Shown here in pieces: positions 51,402 to 60,203 of a DNA stretch of 64,000 nt (within the stretch, counting starts at the first letter, position 1; each line of letters starts with the position of its first letter). The notes under the pieces are model-generated. The model had not been told where the DNA came from, searched no databases, and saw only the letters and a list, made by a program, of their open reading frames with translations. Both the position numbers and the translations under genes were made by a program. Location: NCBI GenBank assembly GCA_030149295.1, contig JASBRV010000049.1:1-64000 (forward strand), read 5' to 3'. Source of the stretch: Bacteriovoracales bacterium (GTDB lineage: Bacteria; Bdellovibrionota; Bacteriovoracia; Bacteriovoracales; Bacteriovoracaceae).

Positions 51402-52558
51402 TGATTCTCTTTATCAAATTGAGAGAGGTATTTCACTCTTCTATGCAGAATTTTTAAATAATGGGAGCGATTTGTTTTTGTAAGAAAAAGACCAAAACTA
51501 TAGGGAGAGTTATCACCGTAAAAGCGTTGTGGTTCTCTCAACCACTTGATCGTCCATTCCTGTTTTTCAAGAGCAGCTTTGGCCTTTTCTTTTACCTCAA
51601 AAAGAGATGCTCTTTTATTTTGATCGCTTTCCTTCCTCAATTGAAAATTTATCAGGGCAAGTTCTTTTGAAAGTTTTCTCTTCTCTTTATGAAATTTTTC
51701 AAGGTGGCCCATTTGCTCTTTTAAGTAATCATCAAAAGCAAGTGTCATACCAATATGACCAAGGTTATAAGAAAGCATTAATAAGATTGATTTAATCTCC
51801 TCAAAGCGATCGAGGGTAAAATTCTCTCCTAGAAGAATTTCCACTCTCTTTTGAAGATTTGTCTCTTTAATATGATCCTCAAGATAACCACTAATGATTT
51901 TAAAGTGAAGGCCGGAATAAAGAGCATTTAAAAGAGGGTTTTTAGGTGCCTTAGTGAGATTACAGCGGTAATCGTCTTCTACAGGGGTAATGTCCTCATT
52001 TTTGATGAAGCTTAAAATATTCTTACAGCTTTTTTTATTACTACTGCCCATCTTTTGGAGGTAAGTGTACCAAGAGGCGTTGACATCGATAATGGCCGGA
52101 TGAGTGACCTGACCAAAACCAAAATCTAGTTCTTTATAGGAAATAGAGTTGTGATAAAAGCCAGACTCAGTGGCGACAATAGGATAGAAATAATCACTTT
52201 TAATTCCGAGGCAATCAACCACAGTATTATAAACATTTGTGGTTACATTCATATAGGTTTGACTCTGGCATTGGGGAAGGGGAGATTTTTTTATTTCTTC
52301 TTCTGAGCAAAATATGAAAAGGCCTTCATTTTTACTTTCATCATGACCTAGTGATTGCGCCCATCCACGAAAAGCATTCATGCTTTTTTGGATGCATGTC
52401 TTTGGAAGCTTAAGAGGGGTGCGCGCCTCTTCTTTCATCCAAACGGGCATGTTTTCCAACTGGTCATCAATGGTGTTTTGACACAATTGTGCAGCCTCTA
52501 AGGATGTGATCAAAATAAAGAAAATAGGGAGGATGAGCCTAGACTTCTGCATATTCAT
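51371..52558 (-). CDS. Lytic-transglycosylase-like (SLT) exported protein
   Basis: 395 aa with a signal peptide (LILPIFFILITSLEA). Residues ~125-170 hold a lysozyme/SLT-like core: YPIVATESGFYHNSISYKEL, with Glu as the likely catalytic acid, followed by DFGFGQVTHPAI. The rest is helical, including a Lys/Glu coiled coil (~300-345), and has several Cys. It lies between two deacetylase genes, joined to the upstream one by ATGA overlap. It may cleave peptidoglycan or deacetylated glycan for export or remodelling. The family match is by motif only. Confidence 0.65.
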   Translation of the reverse strand: MNMQKSRLILPIFFILITSLEAAQLCQNTIDDQLENMPVWMKEEARTPLKLPKTCIQKSMNAFRGWAQSLGHDESKNEGLFIFCSEEEIKKSPLPQCQSQTYMNVTTNVYNTVVDCLGIKSDYFYPIVATESGFYHNSISYKELDFGFGQVTHPAIIDVNASWYTYLQKMGSSNKKSCKNILSFIKNEDITPVEDDYRCNLTKAPKNPLLNALYSGLHFKIISGYLEDHIKETNLQKRVEILLGENFTLDRFEEIKSILLMLSYNLGHIGMTLAFDDYLKEQMGHLEKFHKEKRKLSKELALINFQLRKESDQNKRASLFEVKEKAKAALEKQEWTIKWLREPQRFYGDNSPYSFGLFLTKTNRSHYLKILHRRVKYLSQFDKENQCPSTKLFQL

Positions 52559-53715
52559 TGGTGAAACTCGCGATAAACGTCGTTTACAGTCATGATGTCG
52601 AGTCCCTCTTCTTCAAAGAGGCGGCAAAGCTCTTCAAAATCCTCAACATTGTAAGCTAAAGGGTTCTCTGGGTTTTTTTCTGGTGTTAAGTAATGAAACA
52701 TTAGGATGAGCCATTCACCTTGATCTCTCGCGAGCTTAGCTCGCTCAAGAATTTCTTTTGGAGAATTGTGAGGCATAACATTAAATGTTCTCAGCATATG
52801 CCAATCTGCTGGGGGAAGAGTTTCAGCACCACCTCCTGCGATTCTCGCACTATTAAAGGTTCTTCGCACTAAAGGAAGAGTGAGCTTTCGATCTTGTTTC
52901 CCTAGCGGATAAGCAAAGTGAAAAGCATCATCTGTAGAGCCTATCGCATTAAGGTAGCCAAGGGTGTAATTAAATTCGTTATCAAGTTCATGATAGTCAA
53001 AATAAGTAATAGGAGTTTTATGGTGAGAGGAAATATCCCAAGCCAGATCCTCTTTCATGATCCTCAATTGACTTGTGGTGAGATAGTTTTCTTGGTTGAT
53101 CTCTCTTGGCATAATATAAGCAGTGCCTCTCATATTGTATTTGGCCATGATTTCCGCGGCTATGAAGTGATCGTCGTAGCTGTCATCAAAAGTGAAGGTG
53201 ACCATAGAGTGAGGAAAAGACTCCTCAATTGAAAGTTCTCTCAATTCAATATCTAGTTTTTCTCCACCTAAATAAAAGCCAAGGCGGTGGATGTTATGGA
53301 GGTTGGGCTCGCCTTGTGCTATGGCTTCACCCATAGGAAAAGTGTAAGTAATCCAGGATTCACTTTGAATGATGTTAAAAGCTTTGTCTGTAAAAAGAGG
53401 AATTGAAACTTTAAAGAAGTTTTCATAACCACTCTCATCACTGCTAAGGCGCAACTCGATACCACTTAAACGCTCTAGGTTTGAAACTTTAAATTTGAGT
53501 CTTACAAATTTTCTATCAAATGAGCGGGCGGCGGAAAATTTCTTCTCTATATAACTTGGCTCCTGATGAGAACTGATACGGGCCAGGTAATCTTTACCAT
53601 CGCTAGGGCCATAGCTTCCACTCCACATATTTTTCAGTTCACTAAGGTCTATAACCTCAGCTCTAAGGGTAAGGCTAAAAACAAGCAGTAATATTGGCCA
53701 TGAAAGTATTTTCAT
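52555..53715 (-). CDS. Polysaccharide deacetylase family protein (first copy)
   Basis: 386 aa with a signal peptide (ILLLVFSLTLRA). It has an N-terminal beta-sandwich (~25-165) and a CE4-like catalytic part (~168-385): VTFTFDDSYDDHF, DISSHHKTPI, FHFAYPLGKQ, IAGGGAETLPP, LILMFHYLTPE. As in its homologue at 50262-51401, Pro stands at the second His of HxxxH. It is first in a three-gene operon and divergent from a PgaC-like synthase, so it may play the PgaB/IcaB role of partly deacetylating poly-GlcNAc. Peptidoglycan is the alternative substrate. Confidence 0.85.
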   Translation of the reverse strand: MKILSWPILLLVFSLTLRAEVIDLSELKNMWSGSYGPSDGKDYLARISSHQEPSYIEKKFSAARSFDRKFVRLKFKVSNLERLSGIELRLSSDESGYENFFKVSIPLFTDKAFNIIQSESWITYTFPMGEAIAQGEPNLHNIHRLGFYLGGEKLDIELRELSIEESFPHSMVTFTFDDSYDDHFIAAEIMAKYNMRGTAYIMPREINQENYLTTSQLRIMKEDLAWDISSHHKTPITYFDYHELDNEFNYTLGYLNAIGSTDDAFHFAYPLGKQDRKLTLPLVRRTFNSARIAGGGAETLPPADWHMLRTFNVMPHNSPKEILERAKLARDQGEWLILMFHYLTPEKNPENPLAYNVEDFEELCRLFEEEGLDIMTVNDVYREFHQ

Positions 53716-53918
53716 AAAGGGATTCCATGATGATTTTATTTATTCTTCGATTTATACCACGTCGTAGTAGTAGTTTGAATGCCCTGCGTAATAGTGTGTA
53801 ATTTTAACCCTGTAGGCAAGCTCCTCTTGAATAGATAACGCAAGGCGTGTAGAGATAAGAAACAATTTTTTACAGGACCCCCGAAAAAGAAAAGCCTACT
53901 GAGGTTTAGAGGACAAAC

Positions 53919-55280
53919 TTGAATTCGCAAGCCTTTTCCAGTTTATATACTTCTCAAACAAGGAAATCTGTTAATTCCTTCTTTATTATTGTGACCTTGC
54001 TTCTTCTTGTTGCAGGGGGATTTCTTTCCTACTTACTTGTGACCATGGATCGAAATGAGTTGCAACTCTTAATGATGCTTCTTTCAAGTTATAGTGGCTT
54101 GTCTTTATTGAGAATGGTTTTTTATATTTACGGTAGCTATAAGTACCAAGCGGAGTCGAAAAAAATTAAAGATTTAGATGAAGCTGATCTTCCTTTTATC
54201 TCGGTTTTGGTTCCCGCCTATAACGAGGCAGAGGTGATTGCAGAAGTCATCAAAAACTATGAAATTATAGATTATCCTTGTTTTGAAATCATTATCGTTG
54301 ATGATGGCAGTAAAGATAACGGCTATGAAATAGCACTGAAAGAATCTTTCAACTCACCTGTGGACATCAAAGTTTATAAAAAAGAAAATGGGGGAAAGGC
54401 TTCAGCCCTTAACTTTGCCCTTGAGAAGGCACAGGGAGAGTTTGTTTTGTGTATGGATGCTGACTCTAAACTATCTCCAAGAACCCTAAGGGCCGGAGTA
54501 CGCCACTTTAGAGAGAATTCTAATCTGGCAGCTGTTGCTGGAATGGTGAAAGTAGAAAATAAAGATAACTTCGTGGGAGGAATGCAATATCTTGATTACC
54601 TCTACGGACATTTTCAAAAGAAAATGCTCTCTGTCTATAAGTCTGTAACCATTGTGCCTGGACCTATAGGTCTTTTTAGAACTTCTGACCTTTTGGCGAT
54701 CGGTGGCTATGAGAAAGAGGACACTACCTACGCTGAAGATACAGAGCTGACCTTAAAGCTCTTATCTGTTGGAAAAGATATTATTTTAGAAGAGGAAATG
54801 ATTTCTTATACCGAGGCTCCGGCAAACTACAGAGATCTCTATCGTCAGCGCTATCGTTGGACTCGAGGCATTTTTCAAGCCGTTCTTAAAAATGCTCATA
54901 ATTTTTTAAACGCCAGTGATAAGAAATACCAATTAATTTTTATCTATCTCCTTTGGGAGCAAGTTATATTTCCCTTAATCGATTTCACCTTATTGATTGT
55001 TTTTCTAGGTTGTTTTTTCTTTTCTCCCCTAAGTGATGAGGTTTCTTTCTTACTTCTTTATATTTATGGACTTGATATTGTGACGACAATGATGGCAACA
55101 AAGGGAGAAAAAAATCGTTTTTACTGGGCGTTTCAATCGGTATTAGCTCGTTTCTTCTATACAAATATTTTAGTAACTTGGAAGATATCGGCATTTCTTG
55201 ACGAATGGGTTGCAAGGGGTATGAGTTGGGACAAGCTAGAGAGAATGGGTTTTTCTTTAGTTAAGGGAGAGGCAAAATAA
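53919..55280 (+). CDS. Processive glycosyltransferase 2, PgaC/IcaA-like
   Basis: 453 aa from a TTG start with AGAGGA upstream. TM helices lie at ~20-44 and ~50-72, then a GT-A domain with VPAYNEAEV, IVDDGSKD, MDADSKL (DxD), GPIGLFRTSDLLAIGGY and YAEDTELTL (catalytic ED). The processivity motif is QRYRW (QxxRW), and C-terminal TM helices follow. This set defines hyaluronan/cellulose/PNAG-type synthases; the small partner gene and nearby deacetylases favour PgaC. It polymerises sugar from UDP-GlcNAc (or related) and passes the chain across the inner membrane. Confidence 0.85.
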   Translation: MNSQAFSSLYTSQTRKSVNSFFIIVTLLLLVAGGFLSYLLVTMDRNELQLLMMLLSSYSGLSLLRMVFYIYGSYKYQAESKKIKDLDEADLPFISVLVPAYNEAEVIAEVIKNYEIIDYPCFEIIIVDDGSKDNGYEIALKESFNSPVDIKVYKKENGGKASALNFALEKAQGEFVLCMDADSKLSPRTLRAGVRHFRENSNLAAVAGMVKVENKDNFVGGMQYLDYLYGHFQKKMLSVYKSVTIVPGPIGLFRTSDLLAIGGYEKEDTTYAEDTELTLKLLSVGKDIILEEEMISYTEAPANYRDLYRQRYRWTRGIFQAVLKNAHNFLNASDKKYQLIFIYLLWEQVIFPLIDFTLLIVFLGCFFFSPLSDEVSFLLLYIYGLDIVTTMMATKGEKNRFYWAFQSVLARFFYTNILVTWKISAFLDEWVARGMSWDKLERMGFSLVKGEAK

Positions 55281-55567
55281 TGGTCGGTTTCATCTTTTCC
55301 CAAATTATTGGATTGTGTCTTTTTCTTACCCTTAATTATGGAATCCTTAGTTACGTCAATTACCGTAAAAATCAGGCAGAGGGTAAAGTTGAAAAAAGAA
55401 CGGAGCGTTTTATCTTGCAACAAGTTCGCATTGCGGTCTCTCTCTTTATTGTCATAGGTATTGCCTATAGAATTAGTGTCATTAATGAATACTTTAAAAT
55501 TGATTATGGCCTTATCTTTTTCAAGGCGATTTTTCCTGAAGCTCCCATAGACATTTATCTGCTTTAA
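55280..55567 (+). CDS. PgaD-like small membrane partner of the synthase
   Basis: 95 aa with two TM helices (~3-24 and ~50-72) joined by a charged loop (YRKNQAEGKVEKRTERF). It starts on the synthase stop (TAATG), so the two are translationally coupled. PgaD and IcaD have this size and layout and help the synthase. Sequence similarity is not evident to me, so the assignment rests on layout and position. The 3' TAA interlocks with the opposing hydrolase gene in TTAA. Confidence 0.6.
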   Translation: MVGFIFSQIIGLCLFLTLNYGILSYVNYRKNQAEGKVEKRTERFILQQVRIAVSLFIVIGIAYRISVINEYFKIDYGLIFFKAIFPEAPIDIYLL

Positions 55568-56550
55568 GGCCTTTTTTTTAGGGTGCTTAAGTAACTCTGA
55601 TCAATGATATATCCCAGAGGGTGGAGTTCTTCTTCCTTAGGTAGGTAGCGCCACAAATGGACTTCTTTAATACTGGCATGATGGACTTCTTTAAGAAAAA
55701 GACCAAGAGACAAATCTCTCAGTTGGGACGAGGCCATATCATTTGCCTGGTAACGCCATTCATAAGGGGTGTAAATACCCTTTTTTGCGAGAGGAAAACC
55801 AACCTCTGATAAGATGAGCTCTTTTTTTAAATTTTTTGAGAAAGAGACAAGCTTTTTGATTTCTTTTTTATGATGGGCTTTGAGGGTTTTCTCATTAATT
55901 TCTCCTTTAAAACTAGGGTAATAATTAATGGCCACCTTATCCACTAAGCCCCATAGGCTATTCCAAGTGTATTCAGGTTTTTTTGTGCCATTAGGATTTC
56001 CATTCGCTGCATACAGAACTTTGCCCTTGAAATGCTTGCGAATCTTCTTGATAATTTCCTTCCAAGACTCTTGATACTCACGCGAAACTAATCCTTCATA
56101 TTCGGAGCCTATAAAAATTTGGTCAGCATTTACTTGTGAAGCGAGCTTTGAAAACCTTACGAGCTCTCTTTCTATATGAGAAAAGGCTTTTTTCGTATTT
56201 TTTGGTTTCCAATAAGCACGCCATTTTTGATTTTTTAAATCAATGTAATGCCTAAGACTTAAATAAAAGCCCTCTTTTTTAAGGTCTTTGGCAATGGCCT
56301 TAAAGACACTTCTTCTAGGTGAGCTAAAAGAATCGCAGTCAACTGTATGGCTTTGAGTATCAGCAGTGTAGCAAGTGTAGAGAAGGTCTGCGTGCTTAAG
56401 GTCACCCTTTTTGAGGATCTTAATGTATTGGTTTAGGCTCTTTTGGGTGTAGGCTTTTGAGCCATAATCCGTAAATACTAGGCTGTGGCCAGAGGAGGCA
56501 CAACTGGTGCTTAAAATAAGCAGCGTTAGGAGAGAGAAGAGCTTTTTCAT
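55564..56550 (-). CDS. TIM-barrel glycoside hydrolase lipoprotein
   Basis: 328 aa from ATG 56550; the longer frame from 56667 begins inside the upstream gene. The lipobox is LSTSC (Cys17). A clan GH-A-like TIM barrel follows, with one Glu after strand 4 (DQIFIGSEYEGL) and a second after strand 7 (ELILSEVGFPL), the positions of acid/base and nucleophile. PNAG loci often include a hydrolase (the PgaB C-terminal domain or DspB); here it would be a separate lipoprotein. It starts 1 nt after the barrel gene stop. The substrate is inferred. Confidence 0.75.
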   Translation of the reverse strand: MKKLFSLLTLLILSTSCASSGHSLVFTDYGSKAYTQKSLNQYIKILKKGDLKHADLLYTCYTADTQSHTVDCDSFSSPRRSVFKAIAKDLKKEGFYLSLRHYIDLKNQKWRAYWKPKNTKKAFSHIERELVRFSKLASQVNADQIFIGSEYEGLVSREYQESWKEIIKKIRKHFKGKVLYAANGNPNGTKKPEYTWNSLWGLVDKVAINYYPSFKGEINEKTLKAHHKKEIKKLVSFSKNLKKELILSEVGFPLAKKGIYTPYEWRYQANDMASSQLRDLSLGLFLKEVHHASIKEVHLWRYLPKEEELHPLGYIIDQSYLSTLKKRP

Positions 56551-56551
56551 A

Positions 56552-57562
56552 TTAAAAGAAGTAGTTTCCAGCAAGAATGACAGATTTACCAATCCAGCTA
56601 TTATTATTTTGAATCGACTCGTTTCTCTCATAGGCCAGGTCGACCATGAAGTCTTCCCGGATACCATATTTGATTCCTGTTCTCATGTAATAGCCATCAC
56701 CTGAAAACGTTTCATTTTCCTCAAACCAACTATAATTGCCCCCAAAGTAAAGTTGAACAACCTCCCGAAAGAGGAAGCTCAAATCAATACGAGGACCGAA
56801 AGAATAAAAATCTAATGGTGACCAATAGCTATTAGAGTTTTTGTTATAATCGAGGGTATGGTAACCAAATCCAATTCTTATCCAATGGGGATATTTCATA
56901 AGGGCCGCCATAATTTCACCATCAAAAAAGGTTTGCTCCACACCTTCTCTTAGGTGATGTCTTCGCACATCCACTCTGAGTGCAACTTTCTCTTTAAATA
57001 ATTGCTTGGTGAGCACGGCTGCCGCTTTGGTGGATTCTATGTTTTGAAAACCAACCCCTGTCAAAAAGATCTCATTTATTGCCGGTCCTCTTCCCAATTT
57101 GAATACCCCCGTTATGTTATAGGGGAGCAAAGCCTCTAGTTGGCCTTCAAGGCGTATATTTGCGCTAGATTTTCCTGGTTTTCGCTCATCGAAATGATAG
57201 AGGCCTGTCGTGAGGCTCAGGCGGTATTTATCCTTAAAGGTTTGAGCGTAGGCGAACTTCACTTCATTGTATTTAAACTTAAAGGAGGGTCCTTTTTGAT
57301 AACGGTGGTGATAAGTGAAATCAAAGGAGTGCTTATTGGCACTTTGATTGAGATAAGGCCAAAAAAGATTTTTTTTATTGAGATCTCCCGAAATAATGAG
57401 GTCTCTGAAATTGATTTTATCGGTGGTGTCACCCAGTGAGTATTGGGTTTGGTAGAGATCAGCTGCGAAAAGTGTAAACTGGGCGCAAAATAGGGGAAGT
57501 AGTAGGAAAAATTTTATTAAAAATCGACGAAAACTGGTTTTTCTTTTCAAAATCGCACCCAT
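56552..57562 (-). CDS. Outer-membrane beta-barrel, possible polysaccharide porin
   Basis: 336 aa if started at ATG 57562 (MGAILKRKTSFRRFLIKFFL); an upstream ATG at 57601 also exists and neither has a good ribosome binding site. A signal peptide ending ...LFA precedes a barrel of ~16 strands, ending SVILAGNYFF with a terminal Phe. It is co-transcribed with the hydrolase lipoprotein. In a PNAG-type locus this would fill the PgaA role, but the TPR part of PgaA is missing. Confidence 0.65.
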   Translation of the reverse strand: MGAILKRKTSFRRFLIKFFLLLPLFCAQFTLFAADLYQTQYSLGDTTDKINFRDLIISGDLNKKNLFWPYLNQSANKHSFDFTYHHRYQKGPSFKFKYNEVKFAYAQTFKDKYRLSLTTGLYHFDERKPGKSSANIRLEGQLEALLPYNITGVFKLGRGPAINEIFLTGVGFQNIESTKAAAVLTKQLFKEKVALRVDVRRHHLREGVEQTFFDGEIMAALMKYPHWIRIGFGYHTLDYNKNSNSYWSPLDFYSFGPRIDLSFLFREVVQLYFGGNYSWFEENETFSGDGYYMRTGIKYGIREDFMVDLAYERNESIQNNNSWIGKSVILAGNYFF

Positions 57563-57659
57563 GGATAAGTTATAAATATTACAACAGATATATCTATCCA
57601 TGACAAATTATGCAATAAGTCACTCTTGAATCAATTAAATGCTCTTTAGAGGTAAAAAA

Positions 57660-58676
57660 ATGAAAAAATCGATCCTTTTATTGGCGGCGACGTCAATTCT
57701 TACGACCCCTATTCAGGCACTAGAGCTGAATGAAATTTTAGGTGATGACTTCGCTGTTAGCTACTATGGTGAAGCTAATGGAAATGCTGTCATCCACGAC
57801 ACTTATAATTACAATTATACTTATGGCTGGTTGAGTTTAAGTGTTGAGTGGAAAAATAAGGTTCGCGCTGTTCTTGGAACTAGCTTAACGGCAGTGCTTG
57901 AAGACAATGATATAAAACTTGAAGATGACTTCGATATTGAAGAATTCATTACAGAAGCGTATATCGAAATTAAAGAAGTTGGCGGTCAGCCCGTCGCTTT
58001 TATTGTTGGTAAACGCTCTATACCTTTTGCAAACTCAGTAGAAGCGATGCCTATCTTTGGCAACAATCCTATGTCAGAGATGTATGACAAAGATGAAGTT
58101 TTTGGTTTTTCTATTCGTCTTGACCGTGGGCTTTTTGGTCTTTTCGATTCTGCTGAATTGAGTGCCTTTGAGACTGAGGGCGGAGACCTTTCTGTGGGAA
58201 CCATTAACGGAGCCTCAATCAAACTGACAAAGCAACTTACCGAAGCTATTGCCATGAATGCTGGATACGCCCAATTTGATAATGGAGTTGGTGGTGTCGA
58301 GAAGAAAGCAAGTGTTGGTCTCATTGGTAAAACAATGGGGGGAGATCTTGTTGGTTGGGTTAACGGTATGGCCTTTAGTGACAATGCTGAATACCCTGGC
58401 TCAGACTTTGCCATCACTGGTGGTGTAAAGTATCAAGTCACAAGAACTGCCGATGTTGTTGTAGAGATGACCTATGTAGAAAAAGAGCTTATGCAATATT
58501 CTCTCGGTCTTAATATTGCTCTTACTAGAAGAATTACTCTAGGGGCAGAAGTTCGTTACAATGACTACGAGGATGCTAGAGAGGATGAAGTCGTTTTTGG
58601 ACTCAATGCTCGTTATACCTTTGGAGTTAATGACTACGGGCCAAATGAAGAAAATCTTTTCGACGGCGACTTCTAG
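57660..58676 (+). CDS. Outer-membrane porin-like protein
   Basis: 338 aa from ATG 57660 with AGAGGT upstream. A signal peptide (SILLLAATSILTTPIQA) is followed by a barrel of alternating strands (FAVSYYGEANGNAVI, YQVTRTADVVVEMTYVEKEL). It is Asp/Glu-rich and ends ...ENLFDGDF. The segment VAFIVGKRSIPFANSVEAMP resembles LbtU/phosphate-porin-like proteins. It is divergent from the barrel/hydrolase operon and probably monocistronic. Confidence 0.75.
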   Translation: MKKSILLLAATSILTTPIQALELNEILGDDFAVSYYGEANGNAVIHDTYNYNYTYGWLSLSVEWKNKVRAVLGTSLTAVLEDNDIKLEDDFDIEEFITEAYIEIKEVGGQPVAFIVGKRSIPFANSVEAMPIFGNNPMSEMYDKDEVFGFSIRLDRGLFGLFDSAELSAFETEGGDLSVGTINGASIKLTKQLTEAIAMNAGYAQFDNGVGGVEKKASVGLIGKTMGGDLVGWVNGMAFSDNAEYPGSDFAITGGVKYQVTRTADVVVEMTYVEKELMQYSLGLNIALTRRITLGAEVRYNDYEDAREDEVVFGLNARYTFGVNDYGPNEENLFDGDF

Positions 58677-58698
58677 TTTAGCTGTTTAGTTTTTTGAC

Positions 58699-58731
58699 AG
58701 GGGCTGAAATTGTTACTTTTTAGCCCCTTTA
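58699..58731 (+). terminator. Likely terminator after the porin-like gene
   Basis: AGGGGCT (58699-58705) pairs with AGCCCCT (58722-58728), followed by TTTA. The loop is 16 nt and the T-run is short, so strength is uncertain. Confidence 0.5.
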
Positions 58732-58758
58732 GCCCCAGAAATTCGCTATTTTGGGGTT

Positions 58759-59802
58759 ATGAAAGTATGGATCGGAATATGCCTCTTATGGTTTGTGGGA
58801 AGAATGGCCTTTGCGGCTGGTTTTTCTCAGGATCATCTCCACGAGGTCTCAAGTGTTAATAGTGTCAATTTTGAAGCCATTTCCAGCGCTTTAATCGAGG
58901 CGAGAAATGCAGAGGTTCAAAGGCGCCTCTCTGATGGTGATAAAACATCTTCTATCCTCAAAATGATCAATAGCTACCATTCTCCAGAAGAGCTCATCAG
59001 AGGGCCTCTTTCGAGAGAAGTTCTACCTATACCAGCTCCTTCTCTTTATTTAGGTAAATTTGAAATGTTAATCTACACCACTTTAGTTCAGAGAGAATAT
59101 TATCCTGAAGTGCGAGTGATTTATGATATTGCTGAGGATATGAGGGCTGCCGTGTCTCAAAGTGGATTTGTCATTAGTCACAAAGAAAGAAAAGAAGCTC
59201 AAAAGGCTTGTTTTTCAAAATCTGACTTTTCTCGCACCTGTTTGATCGAAAACTCCCTTAGGGAAGCTCTTTCTTATGAAGTAGAAGTTTCATTAAAGGA
59301 AAATCAAATTGCTGCCAATGCCCAACCTATTATTAATGCCCTTATAGAACTTCTTTCTCGCGAAGCGCAAGGGAGTGTTTTTCATCGCGATAATTTTCAT
59401 TCAGATGGTGCAGAATTTTGGTTGGCAAAAAAGAGTCCTCAGGAACTCCTATCCCTATGTATTAGTCAGGGAGGAGAATTTGAAGTTGATGATCTAGCGG
59501 ATGGCAGTCGTTGTAAAAAAATAATCTCACAAAAGTTGCTCGATAAAGAAAATATGAGTCCTTTTATGAAAGAGAGCGTTCTTCGCCATGTACTGGGACC
59601 ATTTTCCATTTTTAAAGAGTTGATAAACTCCTTTTTAGAGGGACCTTTAGAAGATAAGCCCTATTGCTTTCCTGGCCGGTATCACTTTTCTTGTATGCAG
59701 AGAAAAATTGCGGAAAATTTAAGAGAATGGAAGCCATTTTCTGACTTTTCCGCGAAAGAAAAAAATCAATTGATTAATGGGCTAGCAAAAAATTGGGACT
59801 AA
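58759..59802 (+). CDS. Exported protein, unknown function
   Basis: 347 aa with a signal peptide (IGICLLWFVGRMAFA). The mature chain is mostly helical, with six or so Cys in the second half (KACFSKSDFSRTCL, LCISQGG, RCKK, PYCFPGRYHFSCMQ) that could form disulphides. I recognise no domain. Its TAA interlocks with the TAG of the opposing 102-aa gene in CTAA. Confidence 0.7.
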   Translation: MKVWIGICLLWFVGRMAFAAGFSQDHLHEVSSVNSVNFEAISSALIEARNAEVQRRLSDGDKTSSILKMINSYHSPEELIRGPLSREVLPIPAPSLYLGKFEMLIYTTLVQREYYPEVRVIYDIAEDMRAAVSQSGFVISHKERKEAQKACFSKSDFSRTCLIENSLREALSYEVEVSLKENQIAANAQPIINALIELLSREAQGSVFHRDNFHSDGAEFWLAKKSPQELLSLCISQGGEFEVDDLADGSRCKKIISQKLLDKENMSPFMKESVLRHVLGPFSIFKELINSFLEGPLEDKPYCFPGRYHFSCMQRKIAENLREWKPFSDFSAKEKNQLINGLAKNWD

Positions 59803-60107
59803 AAGCGAAAGCGATAATTAAGGCGACGCCACCAATTGGTCATCACTCTCATGCTTCTTTTTAAACTGCTTTCTTTTTCCTTGGGAAAGAGATCCAAAAC
59901 GCTGGGGCAAAGTTCTAATTCCCTTTGCATTTCTTTGAGTTGTTCATAGGTAAGACCATGCTGTATGAATTGGTCGATATGATTGTGAAGGTGACGGGTG
60001 ATATGCTTTTTGACTTGTTCCCTGACAGCATAATCGAGTTGATGGAAGACTTTGGGTTGGCCTAGGCTTTCAATGGGTTGCCATAAATCGTTTTTCACAG
60101 GTTCCAC
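59799..60107 (-). CDS. Small basic helical protein, unknown
   Basis: 102 aa from a GTG start with GAGGAGG ~11 nt upstream. It is rich in His, Arg and Lys (VKKHITRHLHNHIDQFIQHG), helical, with no signal peptide or TM segment, and ends WWRRLNYRFRF. No family recognised. It is convergent with the preceding gene. Confidence 0.6.
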   Translation of the reverse strand: MEPVKNDLWQPIESLGQPKVFHQLDYAVREQVKKHITRHLHNHIDQFIQHGLTYEQLKEMQRELELCPSVLDLFPKEKESSLKRSMRVMTNWWRRLNYRFRF

Positions 60108-60203
60108 TTAACTTTGCCTCCTCACAAAAAATCGTTCGGTTGAAAACCTACAGATCTCTTCGGTACCTGAGTGAATTACTTTAGTAAAAATGGGTAAGAA
60201 GCC

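Noticed and set aside
53716-53918. 203-nt divergent gap before the PgaC-like gene considered for a c-di-GMP riboswitch
   Set aside because: No GEMM-type conserved core could be recognised by eye; only promoter-type AT-rich sequence is seen.
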